A DNA stretch of 48,743 nt from DASZUC01 sp035547775 (GCA_035547775.1 DASZUC010000033.1:1-48743); one strand, 5' to 3'; positions 7,572 through 16,683 are shown, counted from the stretch's first letter. The notes: a model not told the origin generated them from the sequence alone. Made by a program: numbers and translations.

Positions 7572-8812
7572 TGCTTTTTAACTACACAGCCACGACTAAA
7601 GACGGCAAGACGATTAGCGGTAGCGTTGAAGCTGCCAATAAATCGGCTTTATTAACGCTACTCCATAAGCAAGGTGTGCGGCCAGTATTGATTGAGGCCG
7701 CCAAAAAAGGCCAAGGGGGCAACCTATTTGGCTCGGCTAAAAAGGTCAAGCTACAAGAATTAGTAATTTTTACGCGCCAATTGTCGACCATGATTTCGGC
7801 AGGCGTGCCTCTGGCAAAATCGCTAAGCGCTTTACAGAACGATTCAGAAAATCCTTACTTCCGTGAGGTGTTGGCAACGATTAGCAAAGATGTAGAGAGT
7901 GGCAAGCCACTGTCGCAAGCCTTCGGACGCTATCCAAAAGTTTTTTCCGAGGTCTATACCAACATGGTTCAAGCCGGTGAAGAAGGCGGTATTTTAGATG
8001 ATATTTTGAAGCGTCTGGCGCTACAAGTGGAGCAAGACGCTAGCATTCGCAAGCGTATTAAAAGCGCTATGATGTATCCAATCGTGATCTTGAGCGTCAC
8101 GATTGTGGCCTTTTTTGGCGTGATGCTCTTTATCGTGCCGAAAATTGCTGGCTTGATTAAATCACTGGACGGACCCAATGCCCAATTACCGGTTTACACC
8201 CAAGTCTTATTGAATTTGAGTGGTTTCTGCGTTCACAGCACCATCATTAAGCCTATCCCGAACTTGGTGCTAATTCTGGCTGTGTTAGTGGGTGCGGTTA
8301 TATATGGTCTGCGCTACATTCGTACGCCAGAAGGCAAATTCCATTTTCACGCCTTGTTACTGCGCATACCAGTGGTCAAAACGGTAGTTTTAAAGATTGC
8401 GATTGCCCGCTTCTCCCGCACTTTCGCCTCGTTGATGGGCGCTGGCGTGAATGTGCTTGATGCACTGTCGGTCACGGGTGCGGCCTTAGGGAATAAAGTG
8501 ATCGAGGCGGAGTTGAAAGCTGCCGCCACTGAGGTCAAAAACGGCAAACAGCTCAGCGAGCCCCTAGGTCGCAGTAAATATTTCCCACCGATTGTTTCGC
8601 AGATGTTGCTGGTGGGCGAGGAAACAGGTCAAATTGATACCGTGCTGGTAAAAATTGCTGACTTTTACGAAGAAGAGGTGGGAGTGTTGATTGACGGCTT
8701 GGCCGCGATTATTGAACCTATCATGATTATCTTTTTGGGTGCCGGTGTAGGGTTAATTGCCGCTTCGGTGATGGGCCCCATCGCCAACATCTCTAAAAAC
8801 CTCGGTAATTAG
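7571..8812 (+). CDS. pilC: Type IV pilus inner-membrane platform protein PilC
   Basis: PilC (GspF family) is the membrane platform that couples the PilB motor to pilin insertion. The 413-aa protein has two T2SSF repeats: the first near 60-190 (ELVIFTRQLSTMISAGVPL) and the second near 270-395 (RFSRTFASLMGAGVNVLDAL). Three hydrophobic helices are visible, including one after each repeat. An AGGAGG site lies within the end of pilB, 4 nt before the ATG. No pilT retraction ATPase is found in the cluster. Confidence 0.95.
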   Translation: MLFNYTATTKDGKTISGSVEAANKSALLTLLHKQGVRPVLIEAAKKGQGGNLFGSAKKVKLQELVIFTRQLSTMISAGVPLAKSLSALQNDSENPYFREVLATISKDVESGKPLSQAFGRYPKVFSEVYTNMVQAGEEGGILDDILKRLALQVEQDASIRKRIKSAMMYPIVILSVTIVAFFGVMLFIVPKIAGLIKSLDGPNAQLPVYTQVLLNLSGFCVHSTIIKPIPNLVLILAVLVGAVIYGLRYIRTPEGKFHFHALLLRIPVVKTVVLKIAIARFSRTFASLMGAGVNVLDALSVTGAALGNKVIEAELKAAATEVKNGKQLSEPLGRSKYFPPIVSQMLLVGEETGQIDTVLVKIADFYEEEVGVLIDGLAAIIEPIMIIFLGAGVGLIAASVMGPIANISKNLGN

Positions 8813-8847
8813 CTTAGTCAATGTAACTTCTCTTTTCCACAGAGGGG

Positions 8848-8875
8848 TTGATTGTTGGACGCTTATGGTTATAAT
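8848..8875 (+). promoter_or_regulatory. Promoter of the major pilin gene
   Basis: TTGATT (8848-8853), a 16-nt spacer and a perfect TATAAT (8870-8875). The resulting leader of about 68 nt contains a small hairpin (GACGC/GCGTC near 8890-8910) and an AAGGAGG site before the ATG. A separate strong promoter suits a highly expressed structural pilin. Confidence 0.6.
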
Positions 8876-8949
8876 CATAGCCAGATAGTGACGCAACTCA
8901 GAGCGTCAAGATCAATCACAACGTTAAAAATTAAGGAGGGTGGGCTCTC

Positions 8950-9438
8950 ATGATCTCACTAAAAAAACGTAATCAAGGTTTCACGATTGTCGAACTTCTG
9001 ATCGTCATCGTGGTTATTGGTATTTTGGCTCTGTTGGTCATTACCACATATAGCGGTATCCAATCGAAAGCTCGTAACTCAAAGCGCTCAACTGACATTG
9101 GGGACATTCAAACCCAGTTGGAAGCTTTTTATGGTGAGAACAGCTACTACCCAAGTTTGGCTGACCTGAACAGCCCCAGCTGGCGTTCAGACAACATGAA
9201 GAGTTTGGACAGCGCTGCTTTAGTTGACCCTTCAAACACCACTTGTGACCCAACTGACGCTGCCAAGCCGTGCTTGGTTGACGCTGCAGCTGCTAAATCA
9301 TACGCCTACGTCGTTAAAGACAGCAGTGGTAACTCTTGTGAAAGTAAGGACACTGACTGCGCTAACTACACCTTAACTGCTACCTTCGAGGGTACGGTTA
9401 ACGGCAAGAGCACGGCCAGCAAGAGCAACCTCGACTAG
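8950..9438 (+). CDS. Type IV pilin (probable major subunit)
   Basis: A 162-aa prepilin with a short basic leader and the type III cleavage/methylation motif RNQG|FTIVELL, followed by the long hydrophobic alpha1-N helix. Glu5 of the mature protein is present. The C-terminal globular domain contains four cysteines (CDPTDAAKPC and CESKDTDC) that may form a disulfide-bonded D-region. Its own promoter, strong AAGGAGG site and following terminator suggest it is the abundant subunit, in contrast to the downstream pseudopilins. PilD is not in the window. Confidence 0.9.
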   Translation: MISLKKRNQGFTIVELLIVIVVIGILALLVITTYSGIQSKARNSKRSTDIGDIQTQLEAFYGENSYYPSLADLNSPSWRSDNMKSLDSAALVDPSNTTCDPTDAAKPCLVDAAAAKSYAYVVKDSSGNSCESKDTDCANYTLTATFEGTVNGKSTASKSNLD

Positions 9439-9456
9439 TTCTCGGTTCTTTCAAGC

Positions 9457-9487
9457 AAAAACCCCGGCTATCAACGCTGGGGTTTTT
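9457..9487 (+). terminator. Rho-independent terminator after the major pilin
   Basis: A hairpin with arms AAAAACCCC (9457-9465) and GGGGTTTTT (9479-9487), extended by up to three more inner pairs. The symmetric A and T tracts mean it could act in both directions. It isolates the pilin transcript from the pseudopilin operon. Confidence 0.85.
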
Positions 9488-9516
9488 GATGACTAGCCGC
9501 CATCGCTTCTGATCAT

Positions 9517-9522
9517 TATAAT
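9517..9522 (+). promoter_or_regulatory. -10 box TATAAT before the pseudopilin operon
   Basis: A perfect TATAAT lies 5 nt before the ATG at 9528 and 11 nt before a second in-frame ATG at 9534. No -35 box is obvious. Transcription would start at or just inside the first codon, so the second ATG could be the real start of a near-leaderless message. Confidence 0.5.
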
Positions 9523-9527
9523 TAAGC

Positions 9528-9932
9528 ATGAGCATGAAGACTTTGTCTCTTAACGAATCCGGCTTGACGCTGGTGGAACTACTGGTCGCTATCGCCTTGG
9601 CGGGTGTTGTGGCTGTATCTTTGAACACAGTTTCCACGACTTTTATCCATACTGCTCAGCGCGGCCGCTACCTCAACCTCGCCAACTCCTTCGCCGAATC
9701 GAAAGTCGAAGCCTTACGCAACCAGGGCTACAACAGTTTAGCCTTGGGGCAAACCAGCCTGACAAGTCAGCTGCCCGATCAATTACCGCTAGGTCGTAGT
9801 GCCACCATGACGGTGAGTACTCAGAGCAGCGGCATTAAGCAAGTCGATTTGAGCATCAGCTATCCCGACCAGGGGCAGACACTGACCTACGGTTATACAA
9901 CTTACATTGGAGAGCTCGGTGTTGGCCAATAG
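9528..9932 (+). CDS. Prepilin-like minor pilin (pseudopilin)
   Basis: A 134-aa protein with leader MSMKTLSLNESG and the cleavage motif G|LTLVELLVAIALAG, then a helix and a small globular domain. It belongs to the GspI/PilV-like class of minor pilins that initiate or tip the filament. It follows the pilin terminator and starts a new transcription unit with the next two genes, overlapping the following reading frame by 14 nt. An alternative start at the ATG at 9534 would remove two residues and keep the motif. Confidence 0.82.
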   Translation: MSMKTLSLNESGLTLVELLVAIALAGVVAVSLNTVSTTFIHTAQRGRYLNLANSFAESKVEALRNQGYNSLALGQTSLTSQLPDQLPLGRSATMTVSTQSSGIKQVDLSISYPDQGQTLTYGYTTYIGELGVGQ

Positions 9933-10632
9933 ATTACACATCATCTTTAGTCGTCAAACACAGGACGACGCTCCAGCTCACACGGGCGGCTTTACCATCG
10001 TTGAACTTTTAGTTGTCGTCAGTGTATTCGCCATTATTGGCGTAGCCTACAGTTACTTGGTAGCTAACTATTTTGTAGTCATTAATCGCAACGGCGAACT
10101 GGCAGACATGACCATGACTTCCCAAAATTTGCTCCGTTCCACGGTTGAGAACATTCGCCTAGGCGATGGTGTGCGCCAGAGCAATCAGATCACCGACCCC
10201 AACGCCCCGGGCGGCGGCTGGAACACAAGCGACACTAGCTTTGTGATTGTTTTAGCGGTCCCAGCACTCGATAGTTCTCACGATTACATTATTGATCCAG
10301 ATACTGGCAGCCCTTACATGAACGAATTAATTTACTACAAAAACGGGAGTCAACTTATGGAGCGTCGACTGGCTAATCCTGATGCCGCCGGCGATACCCT
10401 TAAAACCACCTGCCCCAGTAATTTAGCCACGCCAACCTGCCAAGCCGATATCGAACTAGCCGACTACGTCAATAGCATGACATTCACGTTCTACGACCAA
10501 GATGCCGACCAAACCAGCAACCCAACTGAGGCTAGATCGGTCAAAATCAGCTTAAACATGCAGCGCAACGCTCCAGGCGAACCGCTCAACCTGGCTACCA
10601 CTATGCAAGTAACGCTACGGAATAGGTTTTAA
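9919..10632 (+). CDS. Prepilin-like minor pilin, PilW/GspJ type
   Basis: The cleavage motif GG|FTIVELLVVVSVFAIIG follows an unusually long leader. I choose GTG at 9919 because a GGAG site lies 6 nt upstream, inside the end of the previous gene; a TTG at 9907 is the alternative. The 237-aa product has a larger globular domain than the other pilins, as expected for a GspJ/PilW-type minor pilin that sits below the tip complex. It is followed with no spacer by the beta-helix-like minor pilin gene. Confidence 0.8.
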   Translation: MLANRLHIIFSRQTQDDAPAHTGGFTIVELLVVVSVFAIIGVAYSYLVANYFVVINRNGELADMTMTSQNLLRSTVENIRLGDGVRQSNQITDPNAPGGGWNTSDTSFVIVLAVPALDSSHDYIIDPDTGSPYMNELIYYKNGSQLMERRLANPDAAGDTLKTTCPSNLATPTCQADIELADYVNSMTFTFYDQDADQTSNPTEARSVKISLNMQRNAPGEPLNLATTMQVTLRNRF

Positions 10633-12033
10633 ATGCGTCTCCTATTTCGCCACCAGCAAACAGTCAAGAGTGATGAACGGGGCTCGTTACTCTTGCTCCT
10701 CATCATTACACTACCGTTTTTAATTATTGTTACTGTGTATTACACCCATTTAGCGCTAACCAGTTTTCAAACATCACACAGCGATCAAATGCACACTGAG
10801 GCTCAGCTGGCCGCTGACGCTGGCGCCGATTACGCCGTGGAGCAGTTTGATGCCAATAACGCCTGGACCGGCACCACCGGCCAAATGACTGTACACAGCG
10901 ATAGCCGTATTCACACTACTTTTGCGGCGAGCATCAGTGGCGATAGCAACACCAAAACAGTTGCCGTCACTGGGCGCAGCTTTGTGGGTAGCGCCACCAC
11001 GGCAGCTAGCACAGTCAGCATTGATGTCGATCTGCGACCAGTAGAGCAAGGCAACTACAGTATTGTCACCGGGGCTGGAGGCTTGGTACTCAAAAATAAC
11101 GCCAAGATCACCACCGGCAATATCTTTATCAATGGTTCACTTACCATGTCTAATTCTTCACAAATTGGGCTGGGCGTCTTGGGAATTGGTCTCTTGCCCA
11201 TTCCTGTCCAAGTAGCCGACCAGATTTGTCCAGTGCCGGCCGATGCCACTTATCCGCAAGTCTGCACTAACAGCTCCCATCCACCTATTACCATGAGTAA
11301 CTCATCACATATTTACGGTAAAGTTATTGCCAATAACCAAACCGACGGCAGCCACATGAGCAGCCCTGGCCTCGTCAGCGGCACGGTCACGCCCAGTTCC
11401 TTGCCTACCTATGACCGAGCCGGACAAAAAGCTGCGGTAACACATACCATGACCGGTGCTGCGGCGTCCTGTACATCATCGTTGGGTGGCAGTGTTATTT
11501 GGCCAGCCAATACCAAGATTATTGGTGATGTCACGATTAGTGGCGGTTTGCTTCCTTGTGTTGTAACCGTGCAAGGTAATGTCTGGGTAACCGGCAGCAT
11601 TACGCTCAAAAACAATGGCTCTATCAAGCCCGCAGAATCGGTGGGTGGCACCATGCCAGTTATCATGGTTGATGGCAGCAGTGGTGTCACCTTTAACAAC
11701 ACCAGCAGCGCCGGTATTAATTTGTCCCTAACTGGATTAGAATTTATTACATTTTACTGTGGAGTTGGTTGCAATGAAGACAATCCGGTTACCGGTACTG
11801 CCTTAGCAGCTTCCCAAACCATCCCTACGATTAGCATGAATAACGCCTCGCTGGCTGTGAATAGTGTCTTTTACGCCTACTGGTCCCAAATCAATCTAGC
11901 AAACTCCGGCCAAGTGGGCGCGGTAGTCGGTCAAAATATCGTGTTGTCGAATACGGCTTCTATATCGCTCGGTGGCACGGCCAGTGTTGGCACTACCACG
12001 TGGGTTATAAAGGGGTATCGACGGCAATTTTAA
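10633..12033 (+). CDS. PilX-like pilus protein with beta-helix-type repeats
   Basis: A 466-aa protein with a basic N-terminus, a single hydrophobic helix (SLLLLLIITLPFLIIVTVYY) and the PilX/GspK-like continuation AQLAADAGADYAVEQF. The rest is a low-charge, Ser/Thr/Asn/Gly-rich domain with at least seven copies of a short motif of type [LM]-x-N-[SNT]-[SAG]-x-[IVL], for example LKNNAKI, MSNSSQI, MSNSSHI, LKNNGSI and LSNTASI. This resembles solenoid coils of a right-handed beta helix or bactofilin-like fold. No prepilin cleavage site is obvious. Place in the minor pilin operon suggests a pilus tip or adhesin; the function is inferred. Confidence 0.7.
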   Translation: MRLLFRHQQTVKSDERGSLLLLLIITLPFLIIVTVYYTHLALTSFQTSHSDQMHTEAQLAADAGADYAVEQFDANNAWTGTTGQMTVHSDSRIHTTFAASISGDSNTKTVAVTGRSFVGSATTAASTVSIDVDLRPVEQGNYSIVTGAGGLVLKNNAKITTGNIFINGSLTMSNSSQIGLGVLGIGLLPIPVQVADQICPVPADATYPQVCTNSSHPPITMSNSSHIYGKVIANNQTDGSHMSSPGLVSGTVTPSSLPTYDRAGQKAAVTHTMTGAAASCTSSLGGSVIWPANTKIIGDVTISGGLLPCVVTVQGNVWVTGSITLKNNGSIKPAESVGGTMPVIMVDGSSGVTFNNTSSAGINLSLTGLEFITFYCGVGCNEDNPVTGTALAASQTIPTISMNNASLAVNSVFYAYWSQINLANSGQVGAVVGQNIVLSNTASISLGGTASVGTTTWVIKGYRRQF

Positions 12034-12085
12034 GCTGATTATCTGTTATACTAGAGGAAATGCTTATGCCTAGAGGTGGGCAAGA

Positions 12086-13177
12086 ATGAAAATCGCTAAA
12101 ACGCCGTATTTTTTCCACGACAAACCCCTGTTTGGACTTGATATTGGTCATGGCTCATTGAAAGTTATGCAGTTAGCCGGTGGCGGCAAGGTCGGCGGCA
12201 AGTTACATCCGCCACGCGTCGTCGGTTACGGTTTTGCCACCTTTGATAAAGCGGCTCAGCAAAACGGCGTAGTGGTCCAACCCGAAATCATCGCCAAAGC
12301 CGCACTCGATCTGTTCGAGCACCATTTGGTGGGCGATATTACAACCCGGCGCGTGGCTTTAGCGATCCCCACTTATCGCACCTTTACGCGTTCCATGCAG
12401 CTGCCCAAACTCAAACCGAGCAAGCTGGCAGAAGCCGTGCAGCTAGAAGCTGAACAGTACATTTCCTTGCCCTTAAATGAGCTCTATCTAGACTGGGATA
12501 TTATTCGTGAAACAGCGGATGGCATTGAGTTGTTTGTGGTAGCTGTGCCTAAGACTATCGTTGATTCTTACTTGGAATTGGCCCAACTGCTCGGCCTAGA
12601 AACAGTGTTGATTGAGCCCACCATGAGCTCATCCGGCCGCTTATTTACCATCGACGAACGCAGCGAACTATCCACTGTTATTATCGACTTTGGCTCGCTC
12701 TCCTCCGACATCAGCATTTTCGATAAACACACCCTCGTGGCCGGCACCGTGCAAGGTGGTGGCGTGGACTTTACTAACTCCATTAAAGAGCGCTTAGGTG
12801 TCACCCTAGAGGAAGCTGGTTTGATCAAAACCCGTTACGGTTTGCATGTCAGCAAGAAGCAAGCCGAGATTACAGCCGCTCTCGAACCAACCCTGGAAGC
12901 CATCGTCAAAGAAGTTCGCCGCATGATTCGCTACTACGAAAAGCACTACGACAACGATCGCCCCATTACCCAAATTATTACCATCGGCGGTGGCGCTAAC
13001 ATGCCCGGATTAAGTGAATATTTAACCGATGTCTTGCGTCTGGCCGTCCGTCACACCGACCCTTGGCAATATCTGAACTACCATCGCTTACAGCCGCCTT
13101 CGCCAGCCGATAAGCCCATGTATGCCACTGTGGCTGGCCTCAGCTTGAGCTCGCCCAAGGAGCTGTTCCGATCATGA
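12086..13177 (+). CDS. pilM: Type IV pilus assembly protein PilM
   Basis: PilM is an actin-like ATP-binding protein that forms a cytoplasmic ring and binds the N-terminus of PilN. The 363-aa sequence has the ASKHA phosphate-1 motif FGLDIGHGSLKVMQL, the phosphate-2 region TVIIDFGSLSSDISIF and the adenosine motif ITIGGGANMPGLSEYL. An AGGTGG site precedes the ATG. A TATACT box (12047-12052) about 33 nt upstream may give it its own promoter. The gene ends in an ATGA overlap with pilN. Confidence 0.92.
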   Translation: MKIAKTPYFFHDKPLFGLDIGHGSLKVMQLAGGGKVGGKLHPPRVVGYGFATFDKAAQQNGVVVQPEIIAKAALDLFEHHLVGDITTRRVALAIPTYRTFTRSMQLPKLKPSKLAEAVQLEAEQYISLPLNELYLDWDIIRETADGIELFVVAVPKTIVDSYLELAQLLGLETVLIEPTMSSSGRLFTIDERSELSTVIIDFGSLSSDISIFDKHTLVAGTVQGGGVDFTNSIKERLGVTLEEAGLIKTRYGLHVSKKQAEITAALEPTLEAIVKEVRRMIRYYEKHYDNDRPITQIITIGGGANMPGLSEYLTDVLRLAVRHTDPWQYLNYHRLQPPSPADKPMYATVAGLSLSSPKELFRS

Positions 13178-13776
13178 TCAATCTTTTACCACCAGAAGTA
13201 AAACAGAGCTACCGTTTTGGTCGGCGAAATATTAGTTTGCGCCGCTGGGTGCTCGCTTTTCTAATCGCCTTGGTTGGGCTCGGTGGTCTAACGACCTACG
13301 GTTTGCTCAGTTTACGACAGTCAACCACCCACTACCAGCATCAAGTGAAAGCTACTGAAGCCCTATTCGCCCAAGAAAAGTACTCTCAAACCGAAGCCGA
13401 GGTCAAGGACATCAGCAATAGTTTTAAATTGGTGGTGAAGGTTTTAAGCCAAGAGGTGCTGTTTTCGCAAATGATTAAGCAGATTGGTGCGCTGATACCC
13501 GACAATGCCGCGCTGACCGGCCTGACCATTAGCCAAGTCCAAGGGGCTTTGGATATATCGGCGGTTGCCAGCGATTACAGTACCGCCACTCAGATTCAGG
13601 TCAACCTAGCCGACCCTGCTAACAAGATTTTCAGTAAAGCTGATCTGGTGAGCATTAGCTGCAATACCAAAACGGCTGTCAATCCAGCCCTGCCTTGCAG
13701 CGTCACCATCAGGGCCCTGTTTGCCGAAGCCAATCCTTTCCTCTTTATCAATAGCCAGCCAGGAGCGACGCCATGA
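13174..13776 (+). CDS. pilN: Type IV pilus assembly protein PilN
   Basis: PilN is an inner-membrane alignment protein. Its 200-aa sequence begins with MINLLPPEVKQ, the short conserved motif that inserts into PilM, followed by a transmembrane helix (VLAFLIALVGLGGLTTYGLL), a coiled-coil stretch and a periplasmic-type ferredoxin-like domain. Start and stop both overlap neighbours by 4 nt (ATGA), typical of the pilMNO arrangement. Confidence 0.9.
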   Translation: MINLLPPEVKQSYRFGRRNISLRRWVLAFLIALVGLGGLTTYGLLSLRQSTTHYQHQVKATEALFAQEKYSQTEAEVKDISNSFKLVVKVLSQEVLFSQMIKQIGALIPDNAALTGLTISQVQGALDISAVASDYSTATQIQVNLADPANKIFSKADLVSISCNTKTAVNPALPCSVTIRALFAEANPFLFINSQPGATP

Positions 13777-14405
13777 GTCCCAAGCGCCTCTATATTGGGC
13801 AAGGCATTGTGTTGCTGTTGCTGCTGTTAGCTCTGCTGGGCGGCACCTATGGTGTTAGTCATCTTTTTGCCAGTCGAGCCGACCAACTAACTGCTTTGAA
13901 GGCCAAGAGTCAGGCTCTGAACCAAGAGCAAACCAGTCTCGACCAAGCTAAACAAGATATTAAAAAGTACTCGAACTTGGCAGGAATCGCCAAGAATGTC
14001 GTACCCGAAGACAAGAACCAGGCCGAAGCCGTTCGCGAAATTGTTAAATTAGCGGCGGCCAATAATATCAAACTAGCGACCATTACTTTTCCCGAATCCA
14101 CCTTGGGTAGCAGCGGTGCTGCCAATGGCACGACGGTCCGTCAAAGCACCAGTGCTAATGCGGCCAGCAGCCGCCTATCGCAACTAACACCTGTCAAAAA
14201 TATTCCTGGCGTCTACGTATTGCCGATTACTATCCAAGGCGATCCACAAACGGCCGTCCAGTACACCTCATTCATCAACTTCCTGTCAGCCCTAGAGCAC
14301 AACCGACGAACAGCCCAGATTAGCACTATTACTTTGACCCCCGACCCTGGTGATTCCAGCCTTTTGACTTTTCAATTAAGCCTAAATGAGTATATTGAGC
14401 CATGA
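13773..14405 (+). CDS. pilO: Type IV pilus assembly protein PilO-like
   Basis: A 210-aa single-pass membrane protein: an N-terminal helix (GIVLLLLLLALLGGTYGVSHLF), then a coiled coil (about 35-75, with LKAKSQALNQEQTSLDQAK) and a domain with VYVLPITIQGDPQTAVQYTS, matching the PilO core. PilO pairs with PilN to form the alignment subcomplex. Position and architecture support the call more than sequence identity does. Confidence 0.8.
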   Translation: MSPKRLYIGQGIVLLLLLLALLGGTYGVSHLFASRADQLTALKAKSQALNQEQTSLDQAKQDIKKYSNLAGIAKNVVPEDKNQAEAVREIVKLAAANNIKLATITFPESTLGSSGAANGTTVRQSTSANAASSRLSQLTPVKNIPGVYVLPITIQGDPQTAVQYTSFINFLSALEHNRRTAQISTITLTPDPGDSSLLTFQLSLNEYIEP

Positions 14406-14710
14406 GTAAAATGCCTACGAAACTGTCCTCACAAGCGCTGTTAGAACGCAGCAAAGAGCTGATTGCTAGTCTTGGCCGCTATCGGTTGGTGTTATTTGTA
14501 GTGCTAGTAGCTGCTCTGTATGGGCTGGTACTCACCCGTCTGAACAGCCTTATAAACACCGAGCCTTCGGATGACGCTGTCACCAGCCAAGTTCAGGCGG
14601 CACGCATTCCACACATCGAACCCTCCGTGATCAACCAATTACAATCGCTCAAAAATAACAGTGTGAGCGTTCAAGCCTTGTTCAACCAACAGCGCAACAA
14701 CCCGTTTTAG
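14402..14710 (+). CDS. Small membrane protein at the end of pilMNO
   Basis: 102 aa with one hydrophobic helix (YRLVLFVVLVAALYGLVLT, about 27-45) and a polar C-terminal region of about 55 residues. It overlaps pilO by 4 nt, so it is co-translated with the alignment complex. In proteobacteria this position is held by the lipoprotein PilP, but there is no lipobox or PilP domain here. It could be a short linker that extends from the PilNO complex. Ends 3 nt from the convergent PH-domain gene with no visible terminator. Confidence 0.65.
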   Translation: MSKMPTKLSSQALLERSKELIASLGRYRLVLFVVLVAALYGLVLTRLNSLINTEPSDDAVTSQVQAARIPHIEPSVINQLQSLKNNSVSVQALFNQQRNNPF

Positions 14711-14713
14711 ATC

Positions 14714-15571
14714 TTAACCTTCAGTATTGATATTCACGCCACCAGGATTTTCAGCTGGTGGATATTGATAGCCTCCAGCTGGTGGGTAGCTAGGTGGCGC
14801 GGGCTGATAACTAGCCGGTGGGTAGGCGTTAGGGCCAGGGGCCGCCGGTGCGACCGGAGCGGGTTGCATGGGCTGATAGGCGGCATAACTACTTTCGTCT
14901 CGATACGGTCGTTGCAAGTCTGCCCCGCGACGACCCTGCTCGAAATGCTCACGAGCAGTTAGAATCTGCTGGGCATAATAATTGGGGTTCGGGCAGTACA
15001 AGAACATAAACTTACTGCGTTCACCGGCCGTCTCGACACGCAACACCCCATAGTTCAGCATATGGGCCACAATACCGTTTTGGTCGGCGGTCACATCCTC
15101 CAGATTGCCCAGACTGAGCTGGCTGGATTGCTTGTGAAACAGGCTAGTTTGAGTAATTTGCGTCAGGCTATCACTCGTCAATACCCAACTATTACCCCAG
15201 TAAACAGTACTGAAAATCCAAACAAAGCCGGCACAAATAGCGGCGAACAGCACAAAAATCAAGGCACCGAGCTCGTTAACTTGCGATCGAGTCATGGTGG
15301 TTATAGCCATTGGGGCAATCACGAATGCCAGTACTGCAGCAACCGTCAATAAAATGCCAACGCCGATGTAAACACCAAAAATACCGATAGGATGGCGTTT
15401 GATTTCAGCAATCATTTGCTCACCAGGCTGCATGACTGAGAGAGGGTTATGAACGGGGTGGCGATTATTGTCAGGCGCAGTTGGTGGCGCCGAACTAGGC
15501 GTCGGTGCAACTGGCGGTAGGGGGTTGGTGGGTGGTGTGGCGGCAAACTGATTGGGATCTTGTGGATACAT
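14714..15571 (-). CDS. Membrane protein with bacterial PH domain
   Basis: 285 aa. A Pro/Ala/Thr-rich N-terminus (1-45) is followed by two transmembrane helices (IGIFGVYIGVGILLTVAAVLAFVI and LIFVLFAAICAGFVWIFSTVYW) and a YdbS-like PH domain with the typical NSWVLTSDSLTQITQTSLFHKQ and LGNLEDVTADQNG segments. The C-terminal 70 residues are Pro/Tyr/Ala-rich. Such proteins are membrane-bound, of unknown role, and common in Saccharibacteria-like genomes. The start is supported by a perfect TATAAT 7 nt upstream and no Shine-Dalgarno site. Confidence 0.78.
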   Translation of the reverse strand: MYPQDPNQFAATPPTNPLPPVAPTPSSAPPTAPDNNRHPVHNPLSVMQPGEQMIAEIKRHPIGIFGVYIGVGILLTVAAVLAFVIAPMAITTMTRSQVNELGALIFVLFAAICAGFVWIFSTVYWGNSWVLTSDSLTQITQTSLFHKQSSQLSLGNLEDVTADQNGIVAHMLNYGVLRVETAGERSKFMFLYCPNPNYYAQQILTAREHFEQGRRGADLQRPYRDESSYAAYQPMQPAPVAPAAPGPNAYPPASYQPAPPSYPPAGGYQYPPAENPGGVNINTEG

Positions 15572-15578
15572 GCGTTTT

Positions 15579-15584
15579 ATTATA
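15579..15584 (-). promoter_or_regulatory. -10 box TATAAT for a leaderless start
   Basis: On the minus strand a perfect TATAAT lies 7 nt before the ATG at 15571, which places the predicted transcription start at the first base of the start codon. Confidence 0.6.
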
Positions 15585-15648
15585 TCTCACGATGGTGTGT
15601 TCTGTACTCGGGCAAAGCAAAATCATTGCTTTGACCTGCGTGCCTCCA

Positions 15649-16683
15649 CTATAGCAGCGTCGACTGCTGGTCATCAGTTTTGGCGGGCTTTTTGCCCAGG
15701 TGAGCATAACCCTTGGGTGTAACTTTGCGCCCACGCGGCGTACGCTCCAAAAGACCGACCTGCAGCAGATATGGTTCATAGAAGTCTTCGATAGTGCCAC
15801 GTTCTTCACTCGTCAAGGCTGCTAGGGTTTCCACGCCGACGGGCCCACCAGAGTAATTTTCAATGATAGCTGCCAGAAGGGTACGATCGGCAGCGTCCAA
15901 GCCTAACTCGTCAATGTCGAGCAGTGTCAGCGCTTTGGTGCTAATTTGGGTGTCGATAATGCCATCGCCATTCACATCGGCGTAATCACGCACCCGTTTC
16001 AGTAAGCGGTTGGCAATGCGTGGCGTTAAACGAGCCCGTTTAGCCAGTTCGGCGGCGGCGGGCTTGTCGATTTTGACTCCCAGAATGGTCGCCGCCCGCT
16101 CAATAATTTGTTGGATTTCCGCGGGTGTATAAAATTCGAGACGATGAATTAAGCCGAAGCGATCTCGCAGGGGTGCCGCCAATGAACCAGTCCGAGTAGT
16201 GGCGCCAATGATTGTGAACTTTGGCAAATCAAGCCGGAGCGAACGGGCGCTTGGACCCTTGCCTAGCATAATGTCGAGCTTGAAATCTTCCATGGCGCTA
16301 TACAGCACTTCTTCGACGCTACGATTTAAGCGATGTATTTCGTCAATAAATAAAATGTCGCCATCGCTCAGATTGGTCAGCAAGCTGGCCAGATCACCGG
16401 CACGTTCAATAGCCGGGCCACTGGTAACCCGAATTTGCGCGCCCATTTCGTGAGCAATGACATTGGCAAGCGTGGTTTTACCGAGCCCCGGCGGGCCATG
16501 CAGCAGTACGTGATCAATTGGCTCGTTGCGTTTTTTGGCAGCGGTAATGGCCAGCTGTAAGTTTTGCTTCAAACGTTCTTGACCGATGTAATTCGCAAAG
16601 TCGCGCGGTCGCAGCGTAATTTCTAGCTCAACTTCTTGTGGCTCTTCGTCTTGGCCGCTGGCATCAACAATCCGGTCAATCAT
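15649..16683 (-). CDS. ruvB: Holliday junction branch migration ATPase RuvB
   Basis: RuvB is the AAA+ motor that drives branch migration with RuvA. The 344-aa product has Walker A GPPGLGKT at 63-70, Walker B FIDEIHRLN near 112-120, sensor 1 TIIGATTRTG, and the C-terminal winged helix (GLLERTPRGRKVTPKGYAHL). The family arginine-finger and sensor regions look intact. The start overlaps the metalloprotease gene by 8 nt, so the two are coupled. Confidence 0.97.
   Translation of the reverse strand: MIDRIVDASGQDEEPQEVELEITLRPRDFANYIGQERLKQNLQLAITAAKKRNEPIDHVLLHGPPGLGKTTLANVIAHEMGAQIRVTSGPAIERAGDLASLLTNLSDGDILFIDEIHRLNRSVEEVLYSAMEDFKLDIMLGKGPSARSLRLDLPKFTIIGATTRTGSLAAPLRDRFGLIHRLEFYTPAEIQQIIERAATILGVKIDKPAAAELAKRARLTPRIANRLLKRVRDYADVNGDGIIDTQISTKALTLLDIDELGLDAADRTLLAAIIENYSGGPVGVETLAALTSEERGTIEDFYEPYLLQVGLLERTPRGRKVTPKGYAHLGKKPAKTDDQQSTLL

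Noticed and set aside
14402..14710. PilP lipoprotein
   Set aside because: No lipobox cysteine and no PilP domain; only the position matches.
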